5,816 nt of DNA from Bacteriovorax sp. (GCA_030654205.1 JAURXW010000474.1:1-5816); one strand, 5' to 3'; shown: positions 1-5,816, numbered from the stretch's first letter. Program-made: numbers and translations. Notes: generated from the letters alone by a model not told the origin.

Positions 1-1962
1 CAGGTCTGGGAAAACTTCAGTGTAAACAATCGGACGTCCTGGGTTATCTAAAAAGGAAGCTCCTAATTTAGAAATGAGTAAAGACCGATAAGTTTTAGGT
101 TCTTCTTTTAAATTAATCGCCAACTCAAATTCTTTGATAAAATAATCGTCGGGATCGACAAATTTTCCAGTTGTCATATTTTTAATTTTTTCGCCTTTTA
201 TAAGCGCATTAACATTTTCAATATAGCGCTTTATGTAATCTTCATACGAGCGCTCATCTATTAATCCTAGAGAAGTTCGAAGTTCACGATCGAAAAAATT
301 AAGATTATGTTCTTTGATTAATTCTAAATATCGTCCAGGATTATGATAATCGGCCTGCGGGGCCATATTCAAAAAATCATACTCACTTTTTTTCAATAAT
401 AATTGTTGAAGATGTTCAAGGACCTCAACAAAAGTAACATTTTCATGCAATGAAGAAAGTTTATAAATAATATGCTTCAAGTCGCGGGGACTTAAACCAA
501 ACTTTCCTTCATAGAGGCTGTCGTTGATGTATTCGCTCAAAATTTCTTCATGACCTTGCTTTAATATTTGCCGGGATTCAATATCAAGTTTTTCAGGTAA
601 TTCAATGTTGGCCAGGTAAAGGGCTTTTTCCATTGGGTTTAAGTTGGTTGCGATGTTTGCAAGTTTTTTATCGTTATAATTTTTAGTCTGACAAACTCTC
701 AGGCGAGACATGATCGCAAACAAGCAAAGCGCATTCAAAGCATGAGGAGAAAAATGAGATCGGTCTTTTAAACCATGAACTTGTTCAATATATATTTTTT
801 CTTCATCCATTACATCTAATAAATAAGGGACAGTCACAAAATTAAAACGGCCTTTAAATGAGTTAAAGTCGGGATGCTGCTTAAAGGCAGCTAGATGAAT
901 TTCATTAGAAGTACCAATGAAAAAAATATCTAATTCAGTTAAAATTCCTTGAAGATTAATTGTACCTGTTTCCATTGTCATAAGCAGGTATTTGTAAGCA
1001 TCTAGTGGACGCTTTAATAAATCAGAATATTCAAGCACCCCACGATTGGCCATTACAGCTTCACCTTGCAGAGAAAATAAATTAAGCGATTGTAGGCTTG
1101 GAGGAAGACTCTGCAGGCGTTTATCCATTGTAATTTGTTGCATGCGAGCATCCACATGGATTTGAGGCTCAATCGTAACAGCACTTGTCGAGTATCGCTT
1201 ACTAATCGTAAAGCGCTCAACTCGAATATGCTTTAAGACTTCTTGGTGCTTTCCCTTGTAGTTTTTCAAAAGAGCATCGTAAATCATACGATTTCTTTTA
1301 GAAAGATCTCCTTTATAGAGGTAAGATTTTTTCACTGATTCCAATAATCGATCATCACCTTTGAGAGCATTTTCAATCATTTCTTGACGGTACTCTTTGG
1401 GAATCAATAACAAAGGGTGATCTTTTAATTCTGAAGGCATAATAGCCGAAATTTCTTTGTCTTCCAAATGCGCATAGCTTACTAAGTGTGTATCGCGGAT
1501 TGTGCTATTTAATCCAAGTGTGCCTTTAATGTAATTTTCAATCGGAAAAATCCAGCTAAAGCTAAAAAGTTTTCCATTATCCGTTTCAGAATAATCTTCA
1601 AGTCCTTTGATTAATTTTTTAACCAATGAAGATTTAGAAGAGCCATTTGGTCCTATTAAAAGAATAAATTTATTATTAAATCCTTCTTCACTAAAATTTA
1701 CGAGATTTTGTAAAATGGCCTGCTGAACTTTAATTTGTCCAAAAACAGGAGGGCAATCCACATGGTTCATTTCATAAAGTTTGTATGATCCGTTCTCATT
1801 GACGCCATAATGCTTGAGCATATCCAAGATAAATTCATAGGTTGGTCGGCATTCTTGTTTAGAATTTTTTTCAAAAATTTCCATATAATCACTGAAAGAA
1901 AGAACTTCAGTTTGTGTGTCATTATTTTCAGAAGCTCTGTGAATCCAATTAAGTTGGTCCAT
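1..1962 (-). CDS. prkA: PrkA-family AAA+ serine protein kinase (C-terminus truncated by window edge)
   Basis: The minus-strand frame is open from ATG at 1962 to base 1, giving 654 codons with no stop, so the 3' end is outside the window. By family knowledge, PrkA (YeaG in E. coli) is a cytoplasmic AAA+ protein described as a serine kinase involved in stress, starvation or sporulation responses. Seen here: a Walker A-like loop GPNGSSKSS at residues 104-112; the segment MANRGVLEYSDLLK, typical of the PrkA AAA domain, around N306-E311; a sensor-1-like TSNE at 351-354; and a C-terminal PrkA-type region with SPRDLKH, then EKIKNMTTGKF from E591, ending in NPGRP and FPDL at the window edge. The P-loop has Ser109 before Lys110 where most PrkA proteins have Gly. 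The start is well supported: AAGGAA lies 5 bases upstream, and no other ATG, GTG or TTG occurs before an in-frame upstream stop. Family confidence is high; substrate is unknown. Confidence 0.93.
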   Translation of the reverse strand, partial: MDQLNWIHRASENNDTQTEVLSFSDYMEIFEKNSKQECRPTYEFILDMLKHYGVNENGSYKLYEMNHVDCPPVFGQIKVQQAILQNLVNFSEEGFNNKFILLIGPNGSSKSSLVKKLIKGLEDYSETDNGKLFSFSWIFPIENYIKGTLGLNSTIRDTHLVSYAHLEDKEISAIMPSELKDHPLLLIPKEYRQEMIENALKGDDRLLESVKKSYLYKGDLSKRNRMIYDALLKNYKGKHQEVLKHIRVERFTISKRYSTSAVTIEPQIHVDARMQQITMDKRLQSLPPSLQSLNLFSLQGEAVMANRGVLEYSDLLKRPLDAYKYLLMTMETGTINLQGILTELDIFFIGTSNEIHLAAFKQHPDFNSFKGRFNFVTVPYLLDVMDEEKIYIEQVHGLKDRSHFSPHALNALCLFAIMSRLRVCQTKNYNDKKLANIATNLNPMEKALYLANIELPEKLDIESRQILKQGHEEILSEYINDSLYEGKFGLSPRDLKHIIYKLSSLHENVTFVEVLEHLQQLLLKKSEYDFLNMAPQADYHNPGRYLELIKEHNLNFFDRELRTSLGLIDERSYEDYIKRYIENVNALIKGEKIKNMTTGKFVDPDDYFIKEFELAINLKEEPKTYRSLLISKLGASFLDNPGRPIVYTEVFPDL

Positions 1963-1967
1963 ACTTG

Positions 1968-1973
1968 TTCCTT
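1968..1973 (-). promoter_or_regulatory. Ribosome binding site of prkA
   Basis: Read on the minus strand, AAGGAA is followed by a 5-base spacer (CAAGT) and the ATG at 1962. This is a good Shine-Dalgarno match and fixes the prkA start. It contrasts with the divergent gene at 2019, which has no comparable motif. Confidence 0.75.
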
Positions 1974-1978
1974 GCTTA

Positions 1979-2007
1979 TTTCCATTGAGGATATTCTTAG
2001 TTATAAT
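1979..2007 (+). promoter_or_regulatory. Sigma-70-like promoter for the plus-strand pair, giving a very short leader
   Basis: A perfect -10 hexamer TATAAT lies at 2002-2007. Seventeen bases upstream is TTTCCA at 1979-1984, a 4-of-6 match to TTGACA. If transcription starts about 7 bases after the -10, the first base would be near 2014, only about 5 bases before the ATG at 2019. That leaves no room for a Shine-Dalgarno sequence, and none is visible upstream of this ATG, so the transcript may be effectively leaderless. The -35 is weak and the whole element is predicted from sequence only. Confidence 0.5.
2000..2005 (-). promoter_or_regulatory. Possible -10 element for prkA
   Basis: On the minus strand, TATAAC (5 of 6 matches to the -10 consensus) occupies 2005-2000 and overlaps the plus-strand TATAAT. 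It would give a prkA leader of about 30 bases that includes the AAGGAA site. No convincing -35 sits at the right distance, so prkA may use another sigma factor or a promoter further upstream inside the divergent gene. Low confidence. Confidence 0.22.
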
Positions 2008-2018
2008 TGTAATCTCAT

Positions 2019-3254
2019 ATGAAAGAATTCAAAAGCTACATTGTCCCTCTATTAACACTGTCACTTTGTGCCGTTTTGCTAACCGGAAGTTGGTTTTTTT
2101 ACTTAAAAAAAGATATTCCAAGCGCAAAGTCTGATCAATTTATTCAGGATAAAGAAGCTTTGGGTCGACTTTTGCAAAACTCTTCAGAGATTCAAAAAAT
2201 GTGGACCGAAGGAGAAGATTCACGAGTTTGGGGAACGATAAAAACAGAATGTTTGCGACAATTCAAAATTACATCACCTTTTGATGAGTCGCTGCTGCGT
2301 TGTAACCCCATGCTGCTTGAATGTAATTTTTTATTTAATCCAAAATTAAATTATCGATTGGTAAAACCTGAAACAAATAATGGCAATAATTTGAAATGGT
2401 ATCGCTATCTTACTAAATCTAATTCAGCCCATGTGGGACTTGAACATTCGGGATTTCTATTTACGATAGAAGATAAATTAAGTCATAAGCATTTAGATTT
2501 ATTTTTAGCTGATCAATGCCAAGAAGTTTTTTTGCAAAAGCGCATCTATGCTTATGGCGAAGAAGTTATTGATAAACCAAGTGAGGATATTGAAGATTAT
2601 CGTTTTGATAATTTTAATCAAAATATTTACATAGATCGCCATCTTGTTATGAACTCAGAAATAAATGACTGGATAGATTTTGGAAATCCAAATTTTACTA
2701 AGGGATTAAAAAAAATTGAAGACGATAGTCTTTTTATGCCCGCAAGTGGACTTGACTATAATCAAATGGAAAATTATTGCTCATTTAAAGGCAAACAAAT
2801 TTTACAGGCCCATTATTTTGATGCTGCGACCTTTTTACCCTCAGATTTAACTGATACGACTCCTAACAAAAACAATCGCTCGCCATATTATTGGACAAAA
2901 AAGAAAAGTGAATTTAAATCAGACTCGTTAGATAACTGTGCTTTATTTTATGCAGAAGAATGCCAGGAAAAAAAAAGATTTCAGCTGAATTCTTCAGGTC
3001 CTTCGTGGGCCGGAGTCTTGGATTCAATGGGAGGGATTTTTGAAGTTATGAGAAATCCTATTGATCCAGAAAGTAATTTGAAGGCATCCTCATATTATTT
3101 TAATTTTAAATCATCTTGGCATAAGTTGGGTTTTCGGGCCAATTGGAATGGAGAAGGTTTTGAGCTCCGTAATTTTGATTTTTTAGGACTTAACCCTGCC
3201 GGAGCGATTGATAAATTTAAAGTAGGATTTCGTTGCATGCGAGAGTCACAGTGA
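2019..3254 (+). CDS. Membrane-anchored protein with divergent FGE/SUMF1-like domain
   Basis: The product is 411 residues. Residues 7-29 form a hydrophobic segment flanked by lysines (K2, K5, K30, K31), read as a signal anchor with the rest of the chain outside the cytoplasm; the SLC within it is not a good lipobox. Residues 33-200 are not recognised. From about 203 to 409 the order of motifs matches the formylglycine-generating-enzyme/SUMF1 fold: IYIDRHLVMNSEINDW (cf. the family's 'id..eVTn.eY..F'), GLDYNQMENYCSFKGK at 244-259 (cf. 'A..YC.w.GkRLP'), GVLDSMGGIFEV at 332-343 (cf. 'GLyDM.GNVwEW') and GFRC at 403-406. The family's catalytic cysteines after the 'RGGSW' region are absent (here SSYYFNFKSSWHKLGFR), so enzymatic formylglycine formation is unlikely; a structural or binding role is inferred. 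Eight cysteines lie outside the membrane segment. An in-frame stop at 2010-2012 makes ATG 2019 the furthest possible start. It overlaps the next gene by 4 bases. Confidence 0.85.
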   Translation: MKEFKSYIVPLLTLSLCAVLLTGSWFFYLKKDIPSAKSDQFIQDKEALGRLLQNSSEIQKMWTEGEDSRVWGTIKTECLRQFKITSPFDESLLRCNPMLLECNFLFNPKLNYRLVKPETNNGNNLKWYRYLTKSNSAHVGLEHSGFLFTIEDKLSHKHLDLFLADQCQEVFLQKRIYAYGEEVIDKPSEDIEDYRFDNFNQNIYIDRHLVMNSEINDWIDFGNPNFTKGLKKIEDDSLFMPASGLDYNQMENYCSFKGKQILQAHYFDAATFLPSDLTDTTPNKNNRSPYYWTKKKSEFKSDSLDNCALFYAEECQEKKRFQLNSSGPSWAGVLDSMGGIFEVMRNPIDPESNLKASSYYFNFKSSWHKLGFRANWNGEGFELRNFDFLGLNPAGAIDKFKVGFRCMRESQ

Positions 3255-4120
3255 AATGTTTTTTTTTACTATTAATGATTTTTTTATTGGCTTCATGTAA
3301 GGCGTTTGTTTCAAATGAACTAAGCCCTGAAGAGGCAGAAATTAAAATTTATCAAGAATGGTTATACACTTTTAAAATTTCAGATTTAAAAGGTAATGGA
3401 GAAATTTTTAAACGACCTCCAGGAATTGAACAGCTTATATTTCGTTTAGTTATTCCAACGATAGGGGGAACAAGTGTTAAAACTCAATGTATTTATTATC
3501 GGGTTCCATATAAAGAAATTGAAGGCCTATTAAAAATTATTGAGCAGAAAAATGAATCGTCTTGTCCAGATATATCCAGTTCCGATTCATGGCTTGAGCT
3601 TAAAGCCATTTCAGATTTACAAGTAAAGTTAGAAAATTTTAAATTAATTTTAAATTTTAAAAACAAAAATAACAAAATAAATTGGACATTTTTATTACCT
3701 AATATCAATAACGGTATCACTCATGAAAAATATCAAGCGGCTAAAGAACAAAAACTTTTTCCAGGATTAACATTTTTAAGAATTACTGATGAATCCTTTG
3801 ATTTGCTTCGTAGTAAATATTTAGGCAAATTAAGTGATCGCATGGGGCATGGCTCTGCAATTCGCTGCCACCAGGTCGATAAATCTTGCCAGACTGTAGG
3901 TGAAAACCGATGTGATAGTTGTCAGTATGGATGGTATCAGGTCGTGGACTTCAACTGCCCTGAGGGAGGCTCTAAGTTTTGTGGGCAAAATCATTGTGGT
4001 GAAAAAAATGAACCTGCCTGTCCACGCGGCACAAAGCTTAATGATGGACTTGACGAAGGGATTTGCCAGAGTGATTTGAGCCCAGTTTTAAATGCAGAAC
4101 ATATCTTAGTCTGCCAATGA
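3251..4120 (+). CDS. Predicted lipoprotein with cysteine-rich C-terminal domain
   Basis: I do not recognise this family by name. With a GTG start at 3251 the product is 289 residues and begins with a textbook lipoprotein signal: MK, a hydrophobic core, then LASC with the lipidated cysteine at residue 16, followed by Lys (no Asp at +2, compatible with outer-membrane sorting). GTG overlaps the upstream TGA (GTGA), with GAGAG 5 bases before it. A TTG at 3233 would add six residues (MHARVT) and is less likely. Residues 17-200 are a charged region rich in Lys, Asn and Ile, with two cysteines. From C206 to C288 there are ten cysteines, in patterns such as RCHQVDKSC, RCDSCQYGW, CPEGGSKFCGQNHCG and ACPRG, an even number suggesting disulfides outside the cytoplasm rather than a metal cluster, though metal binding cannot be excluded. 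Coupling to the FGE-like gene suggests the two products act together at the envelope. Its 3' end overlaps the convergent gene by 15 bases. Confidence 0.83.
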   Translation: MKCFFLLLMIFLLASCKAFVSNELSPEEAEIKIYQEWLYTFKISDLKGNGEIFKRPPGIEQLIFRLVIPTIGGTSVKTQCIYYRVPYKEIEGLLKIIEQKNESSCPDISSSDSWLELKAISDLQVKLENFKLILNFKNKNNKINWTFLLPNINNGITHEKYQAAKEQKLFPGLTFLRITDESFDLLRSKYLGKLSDRMGHGSAIRCHQVDKSCQTVGENRCDSCQYGWYQVVDFNCPEGGSKFCGQNHCGEKNEPACPRGTKLNDGLDEGICQSDLSPVLNAEHILVCQ

Positions 4121-4798
4121 GTTAATAAAGCTTGGTGGGAGTCTATTCATAACTTCATCAATTGCATTTCCAAGTGTATGAATAATTACAAAAGACTGAA
4201 CTGGTGAAGAATCTAAGTTTTTAAGTACATTTTTTTTAACTTTTAAAATAGAAAGAACATAATCATTAATAATATATTTTTCTTTAGAAATGTTTTCGGC
4301 CAGTTTTTTATCAAGCTTGCTATCACTTAATCCTATAAAGGCCAAGCCTTCACGAATTTCGTAGGATTTAATGTTTTTTGCAGTAGCAAGATCATCTGTG
4401 CTCAAGTCAATGACAGAGCTGTTTAAAAATGTCTGATTATATACTTCAAAGTTAATCCCTAGAGCTTCAGCAATGACAAAATCTTCAAGCGTTAAATTGA
4501 TTAAGTTAATTCCTTCTGAAATTAACTTTTCCATATTTTTTTCATTATCTTCTTTTGAAAGTGCAGAATCAAGAATATGTCCGGTATGTACAATGTAAAT
4601 ATTAGGTGAATGTTTTTTTTCTAAATCGGCGCGGTTAATTGGGGTATTTGTTAAGTAAATAGGAAATGGAGCATTACTTTTTTTCATTAAACCTGTAGTC
4701 GTCGCAATGATAGAAATTCCATTTGTTTGACTTTGGTGTGCACAAGAAAAAGTGAAAAGCATAATAAGTAAAGATAATGTAAGTACGAAATATTTCAT
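4106..4798 (-). CDS. Small lipoprotein resembling a degenerate 5'-nucleotidase/metallophosphoesterase domain
   Basis: The product is 230 residues. It starts with MKYF and a hydrophobic stretch ending at TFSC, so Cys19 is a likely lipidation site, although Thr and Phe at -3 and -2 are not canonical. The rest follows the layout of the UshA-type N-terminal metallophosphatase domain: GISIIATTTG at 27-36 (cf. 'iTil.TnD.HG'), NIYIVHTGHILDSA at 66-79 (cf. 'vLlldaGD.lqgs'), INLINLTLEDF at 97-107 (cf. 'yDa.avGNHeFD'), SYEIREGLAFIGLSD at 145-159 (cf. 'pY.i.e..GvkvGiiGlt') and VIIHTLG at 204-210 (cf. 'vvvLsHlG'). Most metal ligands are missing: the Asp/His of the first motif, the Asp after TG (His74 here) and the Asn-His pair. 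The C-terminal nucleotide-binding domain of the full enzyme is also absent. I infer a non-catalytic relative. The ATG directly abuts the stop of the desulfurase gene, with a weak AAGAG before it. Lipoprotein call is firm; family call is moderate. Confidence 0.78.
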   Translation of the reverse strand: MKYFVLTLSLLIMLFTFSCAHQSQTNGISIIATTTGLMKKSNAPFPIYLTNTPINRADLEKKHSPNIYIVHTGHILDSALSKEDNEKNMEKLISEGINLINLTLEDFVIAEALGINFEVYNQTFLNSSVIDLSTDDLATAKNIKSYEIREGLAFIGLSDSKLDKKLAENISKEKYIINDYVLSILKVKKNVLKNLDSSPVQSFVIIHTLGNAIDEVMNRLPPSFINSLAD

Positions 4799-5816
4799 TT
4801 AAAAACTCTTAACTTTAGAAAGTTTTGTGTAGGCCTTCGATAGTGCTTCTCCCAAAGTGTCGTAATAACTTAATGGCGAGTTCAGGCAAAGAGAAATTCG
4901 AACAACTCCACGTCCAATATCATCTCTTGTTCCCATGGCCTTTAATACTTTTGAAGTTACAGGCATATTATCAGAACAAGCACTCGAGGTTGTGACAAAA
5001 ATATCCATAGATTCAAGTTCTATTTGTACCGCCTGACCGTGAATTCCAGGATAAGAAATATAAGTAGTGGTCGCCAAACGAGGAGAGTTTTCACCAATAA
5101 TAACAACTTCTGGAAAAGCCGCTTTAATTTTATTTTCAAATTCAATTCGTTTTTCTGTAAGTGCGTTTATATTATTAAAATTTTTCTCTATAGTAGTTAA
5201 TGCTACAGCTAGAGTCTCATTTCCCAAATAATTTTGTGTTCCACCGCGACGACCTTTTTCCTGACCGCCACCAATAATAAGAGGCAAAATATTTTCAGGA
5301 TTTTTTGCAAGCAAAATTCCTGTTCCTGTTAAGGCCCCAAGTTTATGTCCCGAGCATACAGCGTAATCAATATTAGATTCTTTAAAATTAAACGGTGTTT
5401 TACCAATATATTGAGTGGTGTCGCAAAGATAAGGAATATTATTTTTAAGGCATAGTGAATTGATTTCAAAATAAGGTTGAATAACTCCGGTTTCATTATT
5501 GGCGGCCATGATAGCTACGAGAGCAATGTTCGCACCATCAACACTAATCCAATTAGCAAGTGTATCTACATCGACAATCCCATTGGTATGTGTTGGTAAA
5601 TGTTTTACTTCAAATCCGCGGGTGCCATAGTATTGAGCAGTATTAACGATTGCAGAATGTTCGATGCCCGAAATAATAATAATTTTTTTTACTTTTTCAT
5701 CGGAAAGAATGGTGTGGAAAATTGTAGAAATTCCTTCAGTAGCGCCAGAGTTAAAAATGACTTGCTCAAAATCTGCACCCAAAACTTTAGCGCAAGCAGA
5801 ACGAGCATTTTCCATA
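4799..5816 (-). CDS. Cysteine desulfurase, NifS/IscS-like class V aminotransferase (N-terminus truncated by window edge)
   Basis: A PLP enzyme that takes sulfur from L-cysteine as an enzyme persulfide, leaving alanine, for Fe-S cluster or thio-cofactor synthesis in the cytoplasm. The visible 338 residues begin at the window edge with MENARSACAKVLGAD, which matches roughly residue 55-60 of family members, so this Met is internal and the true start is further right. Motifs (numbered from that Met): SGATEG 23-28; the PLP-stacking His53 in GIEHSAI; NNETG 106-110; D132 and Q135 in CDTTQ; the Schiff-base Lys158 in SGHKLGA; GGGQEKGRRGGTQN 182-195; and the catalytic Cys280 in SSAC, followed by the conserved VLKAMG. 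The C-terminus ends in KLSKVKSF and lacks the LSPLWEM-type tail used by IscS to dock IscU, and no iscU or other Fe-S genes are in view, so a specific symbol is not assigned. It is co-directional with, and directly abuts, the lipoprotein gene downstream. Family call is very secure. Confidence 0.93.
   Translation of the reverse strand, partial: MENARSACAKVLGADFEQVIFNSGATEGISTIFHTILSDEKVKKIIIISGIEHSAIVNTAQYYGTRGFEVKHLPTHTNGIVDVDTLANWISVDGANIALVAIMAANNETGVIQPYFEINSLCLKNNIPYLCDTTQYIGKTPFNFKESNIDYAVCSGHKLGALTGTGILLAKNPENILPLIIGGGQEKGRRGGTQNYLGNETLAVALTTIEKNFNNINALTEKRIEFENKIKAAFPEVVIIGENSPRLATTTYISYPGIHGQAVQIELESMDIFVTTSSACSDNMPVTSKVLKAMGTRDDIGRGVVRISLCLNSPLSYYDTLGEALSKAYTKLSKVKSF

Noticed and set aside
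1767..1985. Short minus-strand open frame of 72 codons
   Set aside because: It lies in a different frame inside the 5' part of prkA, whose frame has clear family motifs throughout.
1810..2022. Plus-strand open frame of 70 codons ending at the FGE-like gene start
   Set aside because: It is antisense to prkA, has no ribosome binding site or recognisable protein features, and would run through the divergent promoter region.
2065..2075. Cys17 of the FGE-like protein as a lipobox cysteine
   Set aside because: The preceding residues are LSL, with Leu at -1, which signal peptidase II does not favour; a signal anchor fits better.
3634..3661. AT-only near-palindromic and repeated stretch (TTTTAAATT occurring twice)
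   Set aside because: It is within coding sequence and explained by repeated Asn-Phe-Lys/Leu codons (NFKLILNFK); the palindrome has mismatches and no associated regulatory context.
3496..3720. Minus-strand open frame of 74 codons
   Set aside because: It is antisense to the Cys-rich lipoprotein gene and its composition reflects the complement of Lys/Asn/Ile codons.
4121..4145. AAGCTT palindrome and adjacent bases after the plus-strand stop as a terminator
   Set aside because: The stem is only six bases with no loop or T-tract, and it lies within the coding region of the convergent gene.
1..5816. CRISPR array, insertion sequence, toxin-antitoxin, tRNA or phage-defence locus
   Set aside because: I saw no spaced direct repeats, transposase motifs, terminal inverted repeats, tRNA-like cloverleaf or nuclease/toxin signatures; nearly all bases are in the five genes described.

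Overview
The window is AT-rich, gene-dense bacterial DNA with five protein-coding genes, no RNA genes, no mobile elements and no CRISPR. The gene content is two predicted lipoproteins, a membrane-anchored FGE-like protein, a PrkA-type AAA+ kinase whose C-terminal half has the long form I associate with proteobacteria and myxobacteria, and a NifS/IscS-like cysteine desulfurase. Together with the strong A/T codon bias, this fits a low-GC Gram-negative such as a member of the Bacteriovoracales/Bdellovibrionota. That placement is an inference from style and gene content, not proof.

Layout, left to right. (1) 1-1962, minus strand: a long uninterrupted reading frame encoding a PrkA-family protein; its C-terminal end lies beyond the left edge. 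(2) 1963-2018: a 56-base divergent intergenic region carrying a perfect TATAAT on the plus strand, very close to the next start codon, and an AAGGAA ribosome binding site for prkA on the minus strand. (3) 2019-4120, plus strand: a two-gene unit made of a membrane-anchored protein with a divergent FGE/SUMF1-like domain, followed, with a GTGA stop/start overlap, by a lipoprotein with a cysteine-rich C-terminus. (4) 4106-5816, minus strand: a cysteine desulfurase (N-terminus beyond the right edge) followed with zero spacing (TAAATG) by a small lipoprotein that looks like a degenerate 5'-nucleotidase/metallophosphoesterase domain. The two units converge and overlap tail-to-tail by 15 bases.

How they may work together: the two plus-strand products are both predicted to act outside the cytoplasm, both have many cysteines, and they are translationally coupled, so they probably form one envelope-associated functional unit. 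Its promoter region is shared with the cytoplasmic PrkA regulator, but no direct functional link is visible. The desulfurase and the metallophosphoesterase-like lipoprotein are co-transcribed, but one is cytoplasmic and the other exported, so a shared pathway is not obvious. I found no known defence, secretion or mobile system. The least explained material is the FGE-like/Cys-rich pair and the degenerate metallophosphoesterase lipoprotein. There is no gene-free stretch longer than 300 bases.
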